Assembly (NCBI GenBank): GCA_016744335.1
Contig: JADGEO010000022.1
Coordinates: 1-57,880, forward strand
Reading direction: 5' to 3'
DNA: 57,880 nucleotides
Source of the DNA: Anaerolineales bacterium
GTDB lineage: Bacteria > Chloroflexota > Anaerolineae > Anaerolineales > Villigracilaceae
Positions 8,866 through 16,118 of the stretch are shown piece by piece; the first letter of the stretch is position 1; each line of letters starts with the position of its first letter. A model generated the notes under the pieces. The model made no database searches and was not told the origin of the DNA. It saw only the letters and a program-made list of their open reading frames with translations. The position numbers and the translations under genes are program-made.

Positions 8866-8986
8866 TTAATAGACATCTTGCATAAGTGCTCTAGCCGCCG
8901 TCCTCGGCGGCGTATTTTAGAGAAGCCTGCGCCGAGGACGGCGCAGGGAGCGTAGAGAAAACAGACTTTTGCAAGAGGTCTAATGA
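8866..8986. mobile_element. MITE-like element, about 121 bp
   Basis: The ends 8866-8887 and 8965-8986 are inverted copies matching at 18 of 22 positions around the core AGAC.TCTTGCA.AAGT. Inside is a perfect 14-bp G/C-rich stem (8896-8909 with 8930-8943). It has no coding capacity. Terminal repeats with an internal hairpin fit a miniature inverted-repeat element mobilised by an insertion-sequence transposase encoded elsewhere; no such transposase is in the window. Confidence 0.55.
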
Positions 8987-9124
8987 TTTCTCAAAACTCA
9001 AAATAGATTTTATTTCCAAACAGAATCTAAGAACGCCAATTTTATAGCTCATTTCTGATTTTTATTTTAAAGCGGGGTATGCTAAAATTGGAGGGTTCGT
9101 TTTAGCATAAATAAAGGCTTTCTT

Positions 9125-9988
9125 ATGAGAATTATAGACAAAACTCCCCTCGTTGAAGAAGATGGAACTATTAGTACCATCAACCGCATTAAAGGCACTT
9201 TGCAATATGGCTTTTCTTGGTATCCTGATTTGCAAGCACAACAACAGGCGATTGCAAAGTTAGAAAAAAGTCTGAATAAAAAATTTACCCTAATTCGCAA
9301 CGTCACTTTAGGAAAATCAAAAATCACCGTACCACTTATTTTGATTGGGCCTCCTGGCGTTCAGGTAATTTTCGTAACTCACTTAGAGGGTACCTATCGC
9401 GCTAAAAATGATACATGGGGACCCTATACTAGTGGGAATTTTAAAGAAGCCAGCATTAATTTACTTAAACGCACCGCCCAACTTGGCAAAGCGGTACGAG
9501 TTTATCTCGAGCGCGATGGTTTTCAGTTACCCGATGGCGTTGAACCAATTCTTTTATCAACCAGCCCGGCTTTACATATTTCTTCCGTGCGCCCGATGAT
9601 AAGAATTGTAATGAGCGATGCAATTAGTTATTTTGTTGCCTCACTAGCTCAAGAGCCACCCATGATGAGTGTAGAAATAGTGCACGAAATGGCAGATGCG
9701 CTCGTGAACCCACGTCTGCCAAAACCACCAGTCCAAGCTAAAAAAGAAGCACCTGCGCAAAACACCTCATCATCTGACGCTACAGATATAGAAGAACTTG
9801 ACTTTGCTTTTGAAGAGAGTGCCCCTACACAAAAACCACGTAAAGTGGCGCGTCGTAAACCCGTGAAAAAAGCCCCCCAAACCTATATGGGCATGACAAG
9901 CAAACAACTTACCATTGTAGGCGTGATGGGCTTGGTCTTAGTTTTTCTTTTAGTTCTCCTTATTTTAGGCGTTGTGCTCTTTGTCTAA
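9125..9988 (+). CDS. NERD-like protein with C-terminal membrane anchor
   Basis: I do not recognise this as a named gene. The 287-residue product has an N-terminal globular part (1-190), a low-complexity linker rich in Pro, Ala, Glu and Lys (about 195-255), and one C-terminal membrane segment (about 262-286). Residues about 55-105 resemble the NERD domain core: a strand, then LIGPPGVQVIFVTHLEG followed by a Trp/Gly segment. In active NERD proteins the second strand carries an acidic-x-Lys signature; here the equivalent is VTH, so nuclease activity is doubtful. The tail-anchored topology would leave the globular part in the cytoplasm. It is followed after 9 bases by a glycosyltransferase gene on the same strand, so the two are probably co-transcribed. 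No clear ribosome site precedes the ATG. Confidence 0.7.
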   Translation: MRIIDKTPLVEEDGTISTINRIKGTLQYGFSWYPDLQAQQQAIAKLEKSLNKKFTLIRNVTLGKSKITVPLILIGPPGVQVIFVTHLEGTYRAKNDTWGPYTSGNFKEASINLLKRTAQLGKAVRVYLERDGFQLPDGVEPILLSTSPALHISSVRPMIRIVMSDAISYFVASLAQEPPMMSVEIVHEMADALVNPRLPKPPVQAKKEAPAQNTSSSDATDIEELDFAFEESAPTQKPRKVARRKPVKKAPQTYMGMTSKQLTIVGVMGLVLVFLLVLLILGVVLFV

Positions 9989-9997
9989 AGGCTCATA

Positions 9998-10750
9998 ATG
10001 CCCTCTCCATTTCTCTCTATCATTATCCCCGCTTATAACGAAGCCAATCGCCTGCCTCAAACATTGAAACAGGTTTTTGACTTTCTAAAAAACGAAGATT
10101 ATTCTGCTGAAGTAATTGTTGTTGAAAACGGAAGTAGCGATAACACCTACGAATTCGCGCAAAGTCTGAAATCAAAATACCCCAACTTGCGCGTTCTTCG
10201 TAATAATATTGCGGGCAAGGGAAAAGCTGTAAAACGCGGCATGCTCGAAGCACGTGGTGAATATCGTATTTTTTGCGACGCCGATTTCTCTATGCCCGTC
10301 ACTGAAATCCCCCGTTTTATTCCCCCACAACTAGATAGCGATATTGCGATAGCCTCCCGCGAGGTCAAGGGCGCAATTCGCTACGATGAGCCAGAATTCA
10401 GGCATTTTACAGGACGAGTTTTCAACCTGCTCATTCGCATTCTTGCCCTCCCAAAACTGCACGACACCCAATGCGGTTTCAAAGGTTTCCGTGCAGATAT
10501 TGCCGAAGACCTTTTCAAACACCAAAGCATAGAAGGCTGGGCATTCGATGTAGAAATTCTCTATATCGCCAAACTGCGTGGCTATAAAGTGATAGAACTC
10601 CCCATCCCGTGGTATTACAACGCAGAAAGCAAAATTAGCGTCTTGCGCGATTCATGGCACATGTTTATAGATTTACTCAAAATTCGTAAAAATGCGCGTA
10701 AAGGACTTTATAACCGCCAAGACGCGGAGAAAAGCAAGAAAAAAAATTAA
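9998..10750 (+). CDS. Family 2 glycosyltransferase, dolichyl/polyprenyl-phosphate sugar synthase type
   Basis: The 250-residue protein has a GT-A fold of the DPM1/ALG5-like group that moves a hexose from a nucleotide sugar onto a polyprenyl phosphate. Visible motifs are the N-terminal IIPAYNEANRL, VVENGSSDNT, the metal-binding CDADFSMP, and DTQCGFKGFR, which is characteristic of this group. There is no C-terminal membrane pair, unlike the second family member at 36915-37850. The gene starts 9 bases after the NERD-like gene and ends 30 bases before rnhB, so the three probably form one transcript. The last dozen codons (from about residue 238) lie inside the left arm of a dyad repeat at 10711-10773, so the basic C-terminal tail QDAEKSKKKN appears to be repeat-encoded. 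Confidence 0.9.
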   Translation: MPSPFLSIIIPAYNEANRLPQTLKQVFDFLKNEDYSAEVIVVENGSSDNTYEFAQSLKSKYPNLRVLRNNIAGKGKAVKRGMLEARGEYRIFCDADFSMPVTEIPRFIPPQLDSDIAIASREVKGAIRYDEPEFRHFTGRVFNLLIRILALPKLHDTQCGFKGFRADIAEDLFKHQSIEGWAFDVEILYIAKLRGYKVIELPIPWYYNAESKISVLRDSWHMFIDLLKIRKNARKGLYNRQDAEKSKKKN

Positions 10751-10773
10751 AAACTCTGCGCCTTGGCGGTTTA
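10711..10773. repeat. Dyad repeat overlapping the end of the glycosyltransferase gene
   Basis: AACCGCCAAGACGCGGAG (from 10712) pairs imperfectly with CTCTGCGCCTTGGCGGTT (10754-10771) around an A-rich loop. It is the same family as the unit at 45308-45375 between cimA and leuB (CCGCCAAGACGCAGAG). The left arm is translated as the end of the glycosyltransferase; the right arm lies just before rnhB. Confidence 0.7.
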
Positions 10774-10780
10774 ATATCTT

Positions 10781-11425
10781 ATGCCCAGAAAAAAGTTTGA
10801 TATAAGCACCCTCCCTAAATACCCCGACCTAAAAATTGAAAAAAGACTCTGGAAAAAAGGCTTTTTAAATCTTGGCGGAATAGACGAAGCTGGGCGCGGC
10901 GCATTAGCAGGGGATGTGGCTGTAGCGATCGTGATACTCCCCAACATCTCAAAATTAACACGACTTTTGGCAGGCGTGCGTGATTCCAAACAGATGACGC
11001 AGCGTCAGCGTGAGCATTTCGAGCCAGTCATCAAAGAGATTGCCATCGCATGGGGGCTTGGATTTGCATCCCCAACAGAAGTTGACCAAATCGGCATTCT
11101 CCCTGCCACAAAATTAGCCGCCAAAAGAGCGGTTGAGAGTCTCGCTATTTCCCCCGATTACCTCATCACCGATTATCTCGCGCTCCCCGACATCAACCTC
11201 CCCCAAGAAAAATTCGTCAAAGGCGATATGCGCTCTCTCACCATCGCATCTGCCTCTGTCCTCGCCAAAACCGCCCGCGATGCAAAAATGCGCGAGTTAG
11301 ACGAAGAATATCCAGAATACGGATTCGCCCAACACAAAGGCTATGGAACTAGGCAACATAGAGAAGTTATTCAAAAGTTGGGGAAAAGCTTGGTACATCG
11401 CCAGAGCTTCAACTTAAAGATTTAA
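10781..11425 (+). CDS. rnhB: Ribonuclease HII
   Basis: RNase HII cuts RNA-DNA hybrids and single ribonucleotides in DNA. The 214-residue product has the GIDEAGRGALAGD signature at residues 33-45 with the catalytic Asp35-Glu36, a second catalytic acid in the ITDYLALPD region, and the KGDMRSLTIASASVLAKTARD helix, followed by the EYGFAQHKGYGT motif near the C terminus. Length and order are normal. The start ATG at 10781 is just beyond a dyad repeat and lacks a strong ribosome site. It is followed by a dyad element at 11424-11491. Confidence 0.95.
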   Translation: MPRKKFDISTLPKYPDLKIEKRLWKKGFLNLGGIDEAGRGALAGDVAVAIVILPNISKLTRLLAGVRDSKQMTQRQREHFEPVIKEIAIAWGLGFASPTEVDQIGILPATKLAAKRAVESLAISPDYLITDYLALPDINLPQEKFVKGDMRSLTIASASVLAKTARDAKMRELDEEYPEYGFAQHKGYGTRQHREVIQKLGKSLVHRQSFNLKI

Positions 11426-11491
11426 ACACAAAGAGCACAGAGATTCACTAAGTTTTTTTTCTTTGAGAACCTTCGTGCCCTTCGTGTTTAT
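11424..11491. repeat. Dyad element after rnhB
   Basis: The AAACACAAAGAGCAC segment at the rnhB stop is inverted, with mismatches, as GTGCCCTTCGTGTTT at about 11477-11491, around a T-rich loop. It may serve as a 3' hairpin between the converging rnhB and mutase genes. Further fragments of similar repeats (CGCGCAAATCCGCG) fill 11495-11520. Confidence 0.55.
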
Positions 11492-11539
11492 TTTTTATCC
11501 GCGCAAATCCGCGTTCTGTTTTTCCTGATTCCTAACGCC

Positions 11540-13219
11540 CTAAATCCAAGTTGGCTCTTCATAGCCCCCAAAGACACCTTTCATCACATTCACAATCTCG
11601 CCAAGCGTAGCATATTCACGCACTGAATCAAGAATAAAGGGCATCGTATTTTCTGTGCCTTCACAAGCATTACGTAAACGTGCTAAAGATTTATTCACTT
11701 TTTCATTATCCCGCGTCTTGCGGATTTCATCCAAGCGCGCCTTCTGCTTCTCGTACCCTTCTGGGTCCATCTTCAAAATCGGGATTTTGACCGCTTTCTT
11801 TTCATTATAGGCATTTACACCAACCACACGCCGCACATTCTGGTCAATCTCGCGTTGATAACGATACGCGGCATCTGAAATTTCACTTTGGAAGAATCCT
11901 TTTTCGATAGCGGGCAACATCCCGCCCAAATCTTCTATTTTACGGAAATAATCATAAGCCTGCGCTTCGATTTTATTCGTCTGCGCCTCCATAAAATAAG
12001 AGCCACCGAGCGGATCAATGGTATTCGTCACCCCTGATTCTTCGGCGATAATTTGTTGCGTACGAAGGGCAATTGTGACCGCTTCGGCAGAAGGCAATGC
12101 CAAAGCCTCATCTAAACTATTCGTGTGCAGAGATTGCGTCCCGCCCAAAACGCCCGCAAGGGCTTGCAAGGCTACACGCACCACATTGATTTCTGGCTGT
12201 TGTGCGGTCAATGATGCGCCCGCCGTTTGTGTATGGAATCGCATCAGCCACGAGCGGGGATTTTTTGCGCCGAAAGTTTCTTTCATCTCACGCGCCCAAA
12301 TGCGGCGAGCCGCACGGAATTTGGCAATCTCCTCGAAGAAATCGTTGTGTGAGTTGAAGAAGAGCGAAAGACGTGGCGCAAAATCATCAATATCTAAGCC
12401 ACGCTCCAACGCCCAACGTACATATTCAAAGCCATCTGCCAGCGTAAATGCCAATTCCTGCGCGGCAGTCGAGCCTGCTTCACGAATATGATAGCCAGAG
12501 ATAGAAATTGTATTCCACATCGGGAGTTCGTTTGTGCCGAATTCGATGGTATCTGTCACCAATCGCATCGAAGGTTCGGGCGGGAAAATATATTCTTTTT
12601 GAGCAATATATTCTTTGAGAATATCATTCTGGAGTGTGCCGCGTAATTGCCCCCGCTTTACACCCGTTTTCTCTGCCGCCGCAATATACATCGCCCAAAT
12701 AATGGATGCGGGAGAGTTAATCGTCATGCTGGTCGAAACTTTATCCAAAGGCAAGCCATCCAGCAAAATTTCCATGTCGCGCAGAGATGAAATTCCCACG
12801 CCGCATTTGCCAAATTCGCCAAGAGCTTCGGGGGCATCCGCATCGTATCCCATCAGAGTCGGCAAATCGAAGGCAATCGAGAGACCCGTTTGCCCCTCGC
12901 CAAGCAGATACTTGAAGCGGGCGTTTGTTTCTTCTGCAGTGCCAAATCCCGCAAACATGCGCATTGTCCAGAGTTTGCCGCGGTGCATGGTCGGGTGAAC
13001 GCCCCGCGTAAAGGGAAATTCGCCGGGCAAACCCAAATCACGCGCGTAATCAAAGTCGGGGATGCTCGCGGGCGTATATAAACGCGCCACTGTCTCAGAT
13101 GAGGTAGTGATAAATTCATCTTCTCTCTCAGGAAAACGCGCCATCGTTTTTTTCAGCGAGCCTGCTTCCCATCCGCTCACCGCATCTGCAATTTCGGTCA
13201 AACTCCTTTTATCAAACAT
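11540..13219 (-). CDS. Acyl-CoA mutase large subunit, isobutyryl-CoA-mutase-like (methylmalonyl-CoA mutase family)
   Basis: This is the substrate-binding barrel of an adenosylcobalamin-dependent acyl-CoA mutase. The 559-residue length means the C-terminal B12-binding domain is absent and must come from a separate small subunit, which is not in the window. Numbering happens to match the Propionibacterium enzyme: residues that fix methylmalonyl-CoA specificity there, Tyr89 and Arg207, are Phe89 (RMFAGFG) and Gln207 (YIAQKEY) here, while His244 (SGYHIREAG) is kept. Phe/Gln at these places is the pattern known from isobutyryl-CoA mutase, so carbon-skeleton exchange between isobutyryl- and butyryl-CoA is more likely than methylmalonyl-CoA use. 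The substrate assignment is inference. AAAGGAG precedes the ATG at 13219. It is divergent from hom, 55 bases away. Confidence 0.9.
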   Translation of the reverse strand: MFDKRSLTEIADAVSGWEAGSLKKTMARFPEREDEFITTSSETVARLYTPASIPDFDYARDLGLPGEFPFTRGVHPTMHRGKLWTMRMFAGFGTAEETNARFKYLLGEGQTGLSIAFDLPTLMGYDADAPEALGEFGKCGVGISSLRDMEILLDGLPLDKVSTSMTINSPASIIWAMYIAAAEKTGVKRGQLRGTLQNDILKEYIAQKEYIFPPEPSMRLVTDTIEFGTNELPMWNTISISGYHIREAGSTAAQELAFTLADGFEYVRWALERGLDIDDFAPRLSLFFNSHNDFFEEIAKFRAARRIWAREMKETFGAKNPRSWLMRFHTQTAGASLTAQQPEINVVRVALQALAGVLGGTQSLHTNSLDEALALPSAEAVTIALRTQQIIAEESGVTNTIDPLGGSYFMEAQTNKIEAQAYDYFRKIEDLGGMLPAIEKGFFQSEISDAAYRYQREIDQNVRRVVGVNAYNEKKAVKIPILKMDPEGYEKQKARLDEIRKTRDNEKVNKSLARLRNACEGTENTMPFILDSVREYATLGEIVNVMKGVFGGYEEPTWI

Positions 13220-13274
13220 AGCACTCCTTTGGTAAAATCCAGTTCGCTAATTATAATCAACTTTAGGAGAAAAA

Positions 13275-14321
13275 ATGACAACTTACAAACTCGCATTTCT
13301 CGGGTTCGGCAACGTGGGGCAAGCCCTCGCAGAATTGCTATTACGCAAAGAAAAGGAACTCGCCCGCAACTATAATATCAAATTTTCTGTGACGGGAATT
13401 GGGACTGGCTCTCACGGCTCAGTTGTGAACGCAGACGGCATCGACCTGTCCGCCGCTTTGGACGCAATGCGAAACGGACGCACTTCGACTGGGCTCAGCA
13501 TACATGATTTAGGCTTGCTTGCTGGTCAACCAACATCTTCTGCACTCGAACTAATCCGCGCCTCCCAAGCAGACGTGCTCTTCGAGAATACCTCCGTCAA
13601 TCACAAAACGGGTCAACCCGCGCTCGATTATGTGAAAACTGCACTCGAACTTGGGATGCACGTCTGCACCGCAAATAAGGGACCAGTCGTACACGGCTAC
13701 GCAGAATTACAAACCTTAGCAAAAGAAAATGGCGTGAAATTTCTGCATGAATCCACCGTAATGGATGGTGCACCAATTTTCTCGCTCTTCCGCGAGGCAA
13801 TCCCTGCTTCAAATTTGCTCTCCTTCAAAGGTGTGCTGAACTCCACCACCAATCTGATGCTCGCTCGCATGGAAAAAGGCGACAGTTTTGATGAAGCAGT
13901 AAAATACTGCCAAGAAGTCGGCATCGCCGAAACCGACCCCAGCGGAGATGTAGATGGCTGGGATGCGGCAATCAAAGTCTCAGCATTGGTAACGGTATTA
14001 ATGGGCATCCCCCTCAAACCGCAAGATGTAGATAGAGAAGGGATTCGTGATATTTCCCCCGAAATGATTGCAGATGCGCTCAAAGATGGCAATCGCTATA
14101 AGCTAACCTGCTCGGCTGAAAGAGATGGCGATAAAGTTATCGCCAAAGTTGCCCCCGAACTCATCCCCAGCACCTCCCCAATTTACAGCGTAGAAGGCAC
14201 TTCATCTATCGTAGAATTTAAAAGCGATGTTCTAGGCGATCTTTCTGTTGTAGAGAAAGACCCTGGTCCAGATACAACTGCTTATGGATTGTTAGCAGAT
14301 TTTGTGAATGCGGTGAGATAG
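13275..14321 (+). CDS. hom: Homoserine dehydrogenase
   Basis: The enzyme reduces aspartate semialdehyde to homoserine for threonine and methionine synthesis. The 348-residue product has the N-terminal Rossmann motif GFGNVGQALAE (about 11-21), the family segment TANKGPVVHGY (about 135), the catalytic region with FKGVLNSTTNLML, and DPSGDVDGWDAAIK with the catalytic Asp/Lys. The C-terminal ACT domain of longer forms is missing, as in many short homologues. Start: TTTAGGAG ten bases before the ATG. Residues about 69-78 (RTSTGLSIHD) are encoded by a copy of a dispersed repeat otherwise seen in a spacer at 1399-1426. The stop codon touches a REP palindrome (14321-14359). Confidence 0.95.
   Translation: MTTYKLAFLGFGNVGQALAELLLRKEKELARNYNIKFSVTGIGTGSHGSVVNADGIDLSAALDAMRNGRTSTGLSIHDLGLLAGQPTSSALELIRASQADVLFENTSVNHKTGQPALDYVKTALELGMHVCTANKGPVVHGYAELQTLAKENGVKFLHESTVMDGAPIFSLFREAIPASNLLSFKGVLNSTTNLMLARMEKGDSFDEAVKYCQEVGIAETDPSGDVDGWDAAIKVSALVTVLMGIPLKPQDVDREGIRDISPEMIADALKDGNRYKLTCSAERDGDKVIAKVAPELIPSTSPIYSVEGTSSIVEFKSDVLGDLSVVEKDPGPDTTAYGLLADFVNAVR
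13479..13507 (+). repeat. Dispersed repeat fossil inside hom
   Basis: This 29-base stretch matches the spacer sequence 1399-1426 at 26 of 29 aligned positions (one gap, two substitutions), centred on ACTTCGAC and CTCAGCATACATGA. It stays in frame with hom. Shared spacer and coding copies suggest insertion of a short repeat into a tolerant surface loop. Confidence 0.65.
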
Positions 14322-14359
14322 CCAAGAACCCGTTCCCTTGAAGGGAACGGGTTCTTGGC
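14321..14359. repeat. REP palindrome, copy 1
   Basis: A 33-base core with left half AAGAACCCGTTCCCTT and its inverse right half is flanked by GCC/GGC, which lengthens the stem. It begins at the last base of the hom stop codon. A half copy (GAACGGGTTCTTG) follows at about 14388-14400. It lies just upstream of the REP-associated transposase. Confidence 0.9.
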
Positions 14360-14459
14360 GGGTTTATAAAACACACTCTTTAAATGCGAACGGGTTCTTG
14401 TTTTACGAGTACAATTATCAAGTCATTTGTCATCAAATTACCCCTTGAAGGAAATAAAA

Positions 14460-15026
14460 ATGCCTACCAGACGCGTTCCTTTAATCAGCGGCGAATACTA
14501 TCATCTGTATAATAGAGGCAATAACTACGAAGAAACTTTTCTGACACGAGAAAATTTTTCTTATTTCTTGAAACTATGGAGAAAATATCTCTTTGATAAC
14601 GATGTAGAGGTAATCTGCTATTGCTTGATGCCAAATCACTATCACTTTCTCGTATATTTAATGACGGACAATTTATCAAAATTAATGCAACCCTTTTTGT
14701 TGGCATATACCAACTCTTTTAATCGAAGACATAAGCGTGTTGGTGCATTATTTCAAGGACGCTTCAAAACCAAACACGTTAATAATACTGAATATCTTTT
14801 GCATTTATCACGATATATCCACTTGAATCCCTTTAAGGCTGGTTTGGTATCTTCTCCAGAAGAATGGGAGTTTTCTAGCTATCAAGAATATATTGGTTTG
14901 CGTCAAGGAACATTACCCAAAACAAACATCATTATAGATGATTTTGAAAAACCCAGTGAGTATAAAGATTTTGTAGAGGATGACATTGCTTTCCCCAGTA
15001 AAATGGGAGATTTTCTTTTTGATTAA
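14460..15026 (+). CDS. REP-associated tyrosine transposase (RAYT, IS200-like Y1 family)
   Basis: RAYTs are single-copy relatives of the IS200/IS605 transposases and are thought to mobilise REP palindromes. The 188-residue product has the N-terminal GEYYHLYNRGN motif, the HUH metal-binding pair in MPNHYHFLV, the GALFQGRFK segment, and the catalytic tyrosine in SRYIHLNPFKAGLV. All key residues appear intact. The ATG at 14460 follows AAGGAAAT at suitable spacing; a TTG 33 bases upstream in frame is less likely. REP palindromes lie on both sides (14321-14359 and 15048-15092), and a third copy lies at 41017-41061. It is probably an active or recently active RAYT/REP pair. Confidence 0.93.
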   Translation: MPTRRVPLISGEYYHLYNRGNNYEETFLTRENFSYFLKLWRKYLFDNDVEVICYCLMPNHYHFLVYLMTDNLSKLMQPFLLAYTNSFNRRHKRVGALFQGRFKTKHVNNTEYLLHLSRYIHLNPFKAGLVSSPEEWEFSSYQEYIGLRQGTLPKTNIIIDDFEKPSEYKDFVEDDIAFPSKMGDFLFD

Positions 15027-15047
15027 CGAATATTGAGATATTGACCC

Positions 15048-15092
15048 GAACCGAAGAACCCGTTCCCTTGAAGGGAACGGGTTCTTCGGTTC
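15048..15092. repeat. REP palindrome, copy 2
   Basis: It has the same 33-base core as copy 1, but its flanks GAACCG/CGGTTC extend the stem to 20 base pairs or more. It lies 21 bases past the transposase stop and is followed by TTTTATG, so it may also end the transposase transcript. Confidence 0.9.
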
Positions 15093-15131
15093 TTTTATGC
15101 AGATTGAGTAGATTTACACGAATCAAAAACA

Positions 15132-15156
15132 AAACTCCCGCTTGTTACGAGAGTTT
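15132..15156 (-). terminator. Possible terminator for the B3/4-domain gene
   Basis: On the minus strand the stem AAACTCTCG/CGGGAGTTT (one mismatch, seven-base loop) is followed by TTGTTTTTGATT. It lies about 225 bases downstream of the gene ending at 15381, so the link is uncertain. Confidence 0.4.
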
Positions 15157-15277
15157 CGTTATGCGCTCTGCCATTTTTCACAACAATCATGTCGAAGGCT
15201 TATATTTAACGGCTTATGTGAAATAAATTTCTGTAGTTTATTGAGTGTTTTCTTTCTAAGAAAATCCTAAAAAATCT

Positions 15278-15337
15278 TTGTAGTAACGACCTTAATCATT
15301 ATTCTCTGGGCAAGAGCGACTAAAGTCGCTACTACAA
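15278..15337. repeat. Dyad repeat, TTGTAGTAA..CTACTACAA family
   Basis: The arms TTGTAGTAACGACCTTA (15278-15294) and TAAAGTCGCTACTACAA (15321-15337) are inverted at 15 of 17 positions. Relatives lie at 39572-39634 and about 47125-47195. The rest of the 15027-15380 spacer holds REP copy 2, the hairpin at 15132 and nothing else recognisable. Confidence 0.65.
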
Positions 15338-15380
15338 GGTGTTTTTCTTGAAAAATATGTCAAATTCACATAAAGCATAT

Positions 15381-16064
15381 TTACTCCGCTCTAAGCAAAC
15401 GTTTCTGCTCTAAAACTACATTTGGCGAAAAGAGCCAAATATACTCTTCGATTTTTTCGAGTTGCGCCATGGCAATCTCTGCTGGAATACCTTCTGGTAC
15501 ATAAGCAACATAAAGAACATGAGATGTCTCAGGTGAAATATAAGAGCGATTATCTTGCCCATAGAGTATTGAACAACTCACTCCATCCGCATCTCTCATA
15601 ATCATATCGCCTACACGGATAGGTTTGTGTTGCCCGTTCATCTGCGTGATGGTATCTCCCTCTTTAGAAATATCTATCAAAATTGGCTTTTGTAATTTCT
15701 CTACATCATGCCCCGCTGTTAGAATAAAGGTCTCCATTTCGGCGATAAAATTAGCATCCACTAATGGAGATACATTGGGTAACTTCTTCCCCTTTTGTGA
15801 AATTGATTCGACTTGAAGTTGTACATGATAGGTCTTTTTAAAACGACTATAGTATTTCTTATAAGCTGACATCACAGGGAGTGCGACTAATTCCTGCCGC
15901 GTAAAAGCTCCATATTTTTCTCGTAGCTGTGCTTCTATTTCTCTTTTTCGTTTATTTAATGGAGAAGATTTTTGAGTATTATCAACACCTGATAATTCAA
16001 GCAACCCTATCAAAGCACCTTCGTGTGCGTTTTTCCATTCACCACTTCCTGAAATTAAAACCAT
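15381..16064 (-). CDS. Solo B3/4-domain protein (tRNA-synthetase-associated fold)
   Basis: The 227-residue protein matches the stand-alone B3/4 domain of the phenylalanyl-tRNA synthetase beta subunit (COG3382-type). It has an N-terminal helical part with KKYYSRFKKTYHVQLQ, then the domain core SPLVDANFIAEMETFILTAGHDVEKL, with the segment GDTITQMNGQHKPIRVGDMIMRDADGVSCSILYGQDNRS that is typical of the fold, and SHVLYVAYVPEG. Stand-alone B3/4 proteins are suspected of editing or binding mischarged tRNA or amino-acid-like ligands; no substrate can be assigned. AGAGGAG precedes the ATG at 16064. It lies 54 bases downstream of the giant gene on the same strand, across a small hairpin at 16080-16102, so it might be read from the same transcript. 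Confidence 0.8.
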   Translation of the reverse strand: MVLISGSGEWKNAHEGALIGLLELSGVDNTQKSSPLNKRKREIEAQLREKYGAFTRQELVALPVMSAYKKYYSRFKKTYHVQLQVESISQKGKKLPNVSPLVDANFIAEMETFILTAGHDVEKLQKPILIDISKEGDTITQMNGQHKPIRVGDMIMRDADGVSCSILYGQDNRSYISPETSHVLYVAYVPEGIPAEIAMAQLEKIEEYIWLFSPNVVLEQKRLLRAE

Positions 16065-16118
16065 AAGTTCTCCTCTTTAGAATACTTTCTTACAGAGTAT
16101 TCCTAAAATCTTTTAATA

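Noticed and set aside
12018..12491. 157-codon plus-strand frame opposite the mutase gene
   Set aside because: It lies inside a clearly conserved gene and has the Arg/Ser/Ala bias of an antisense frame.
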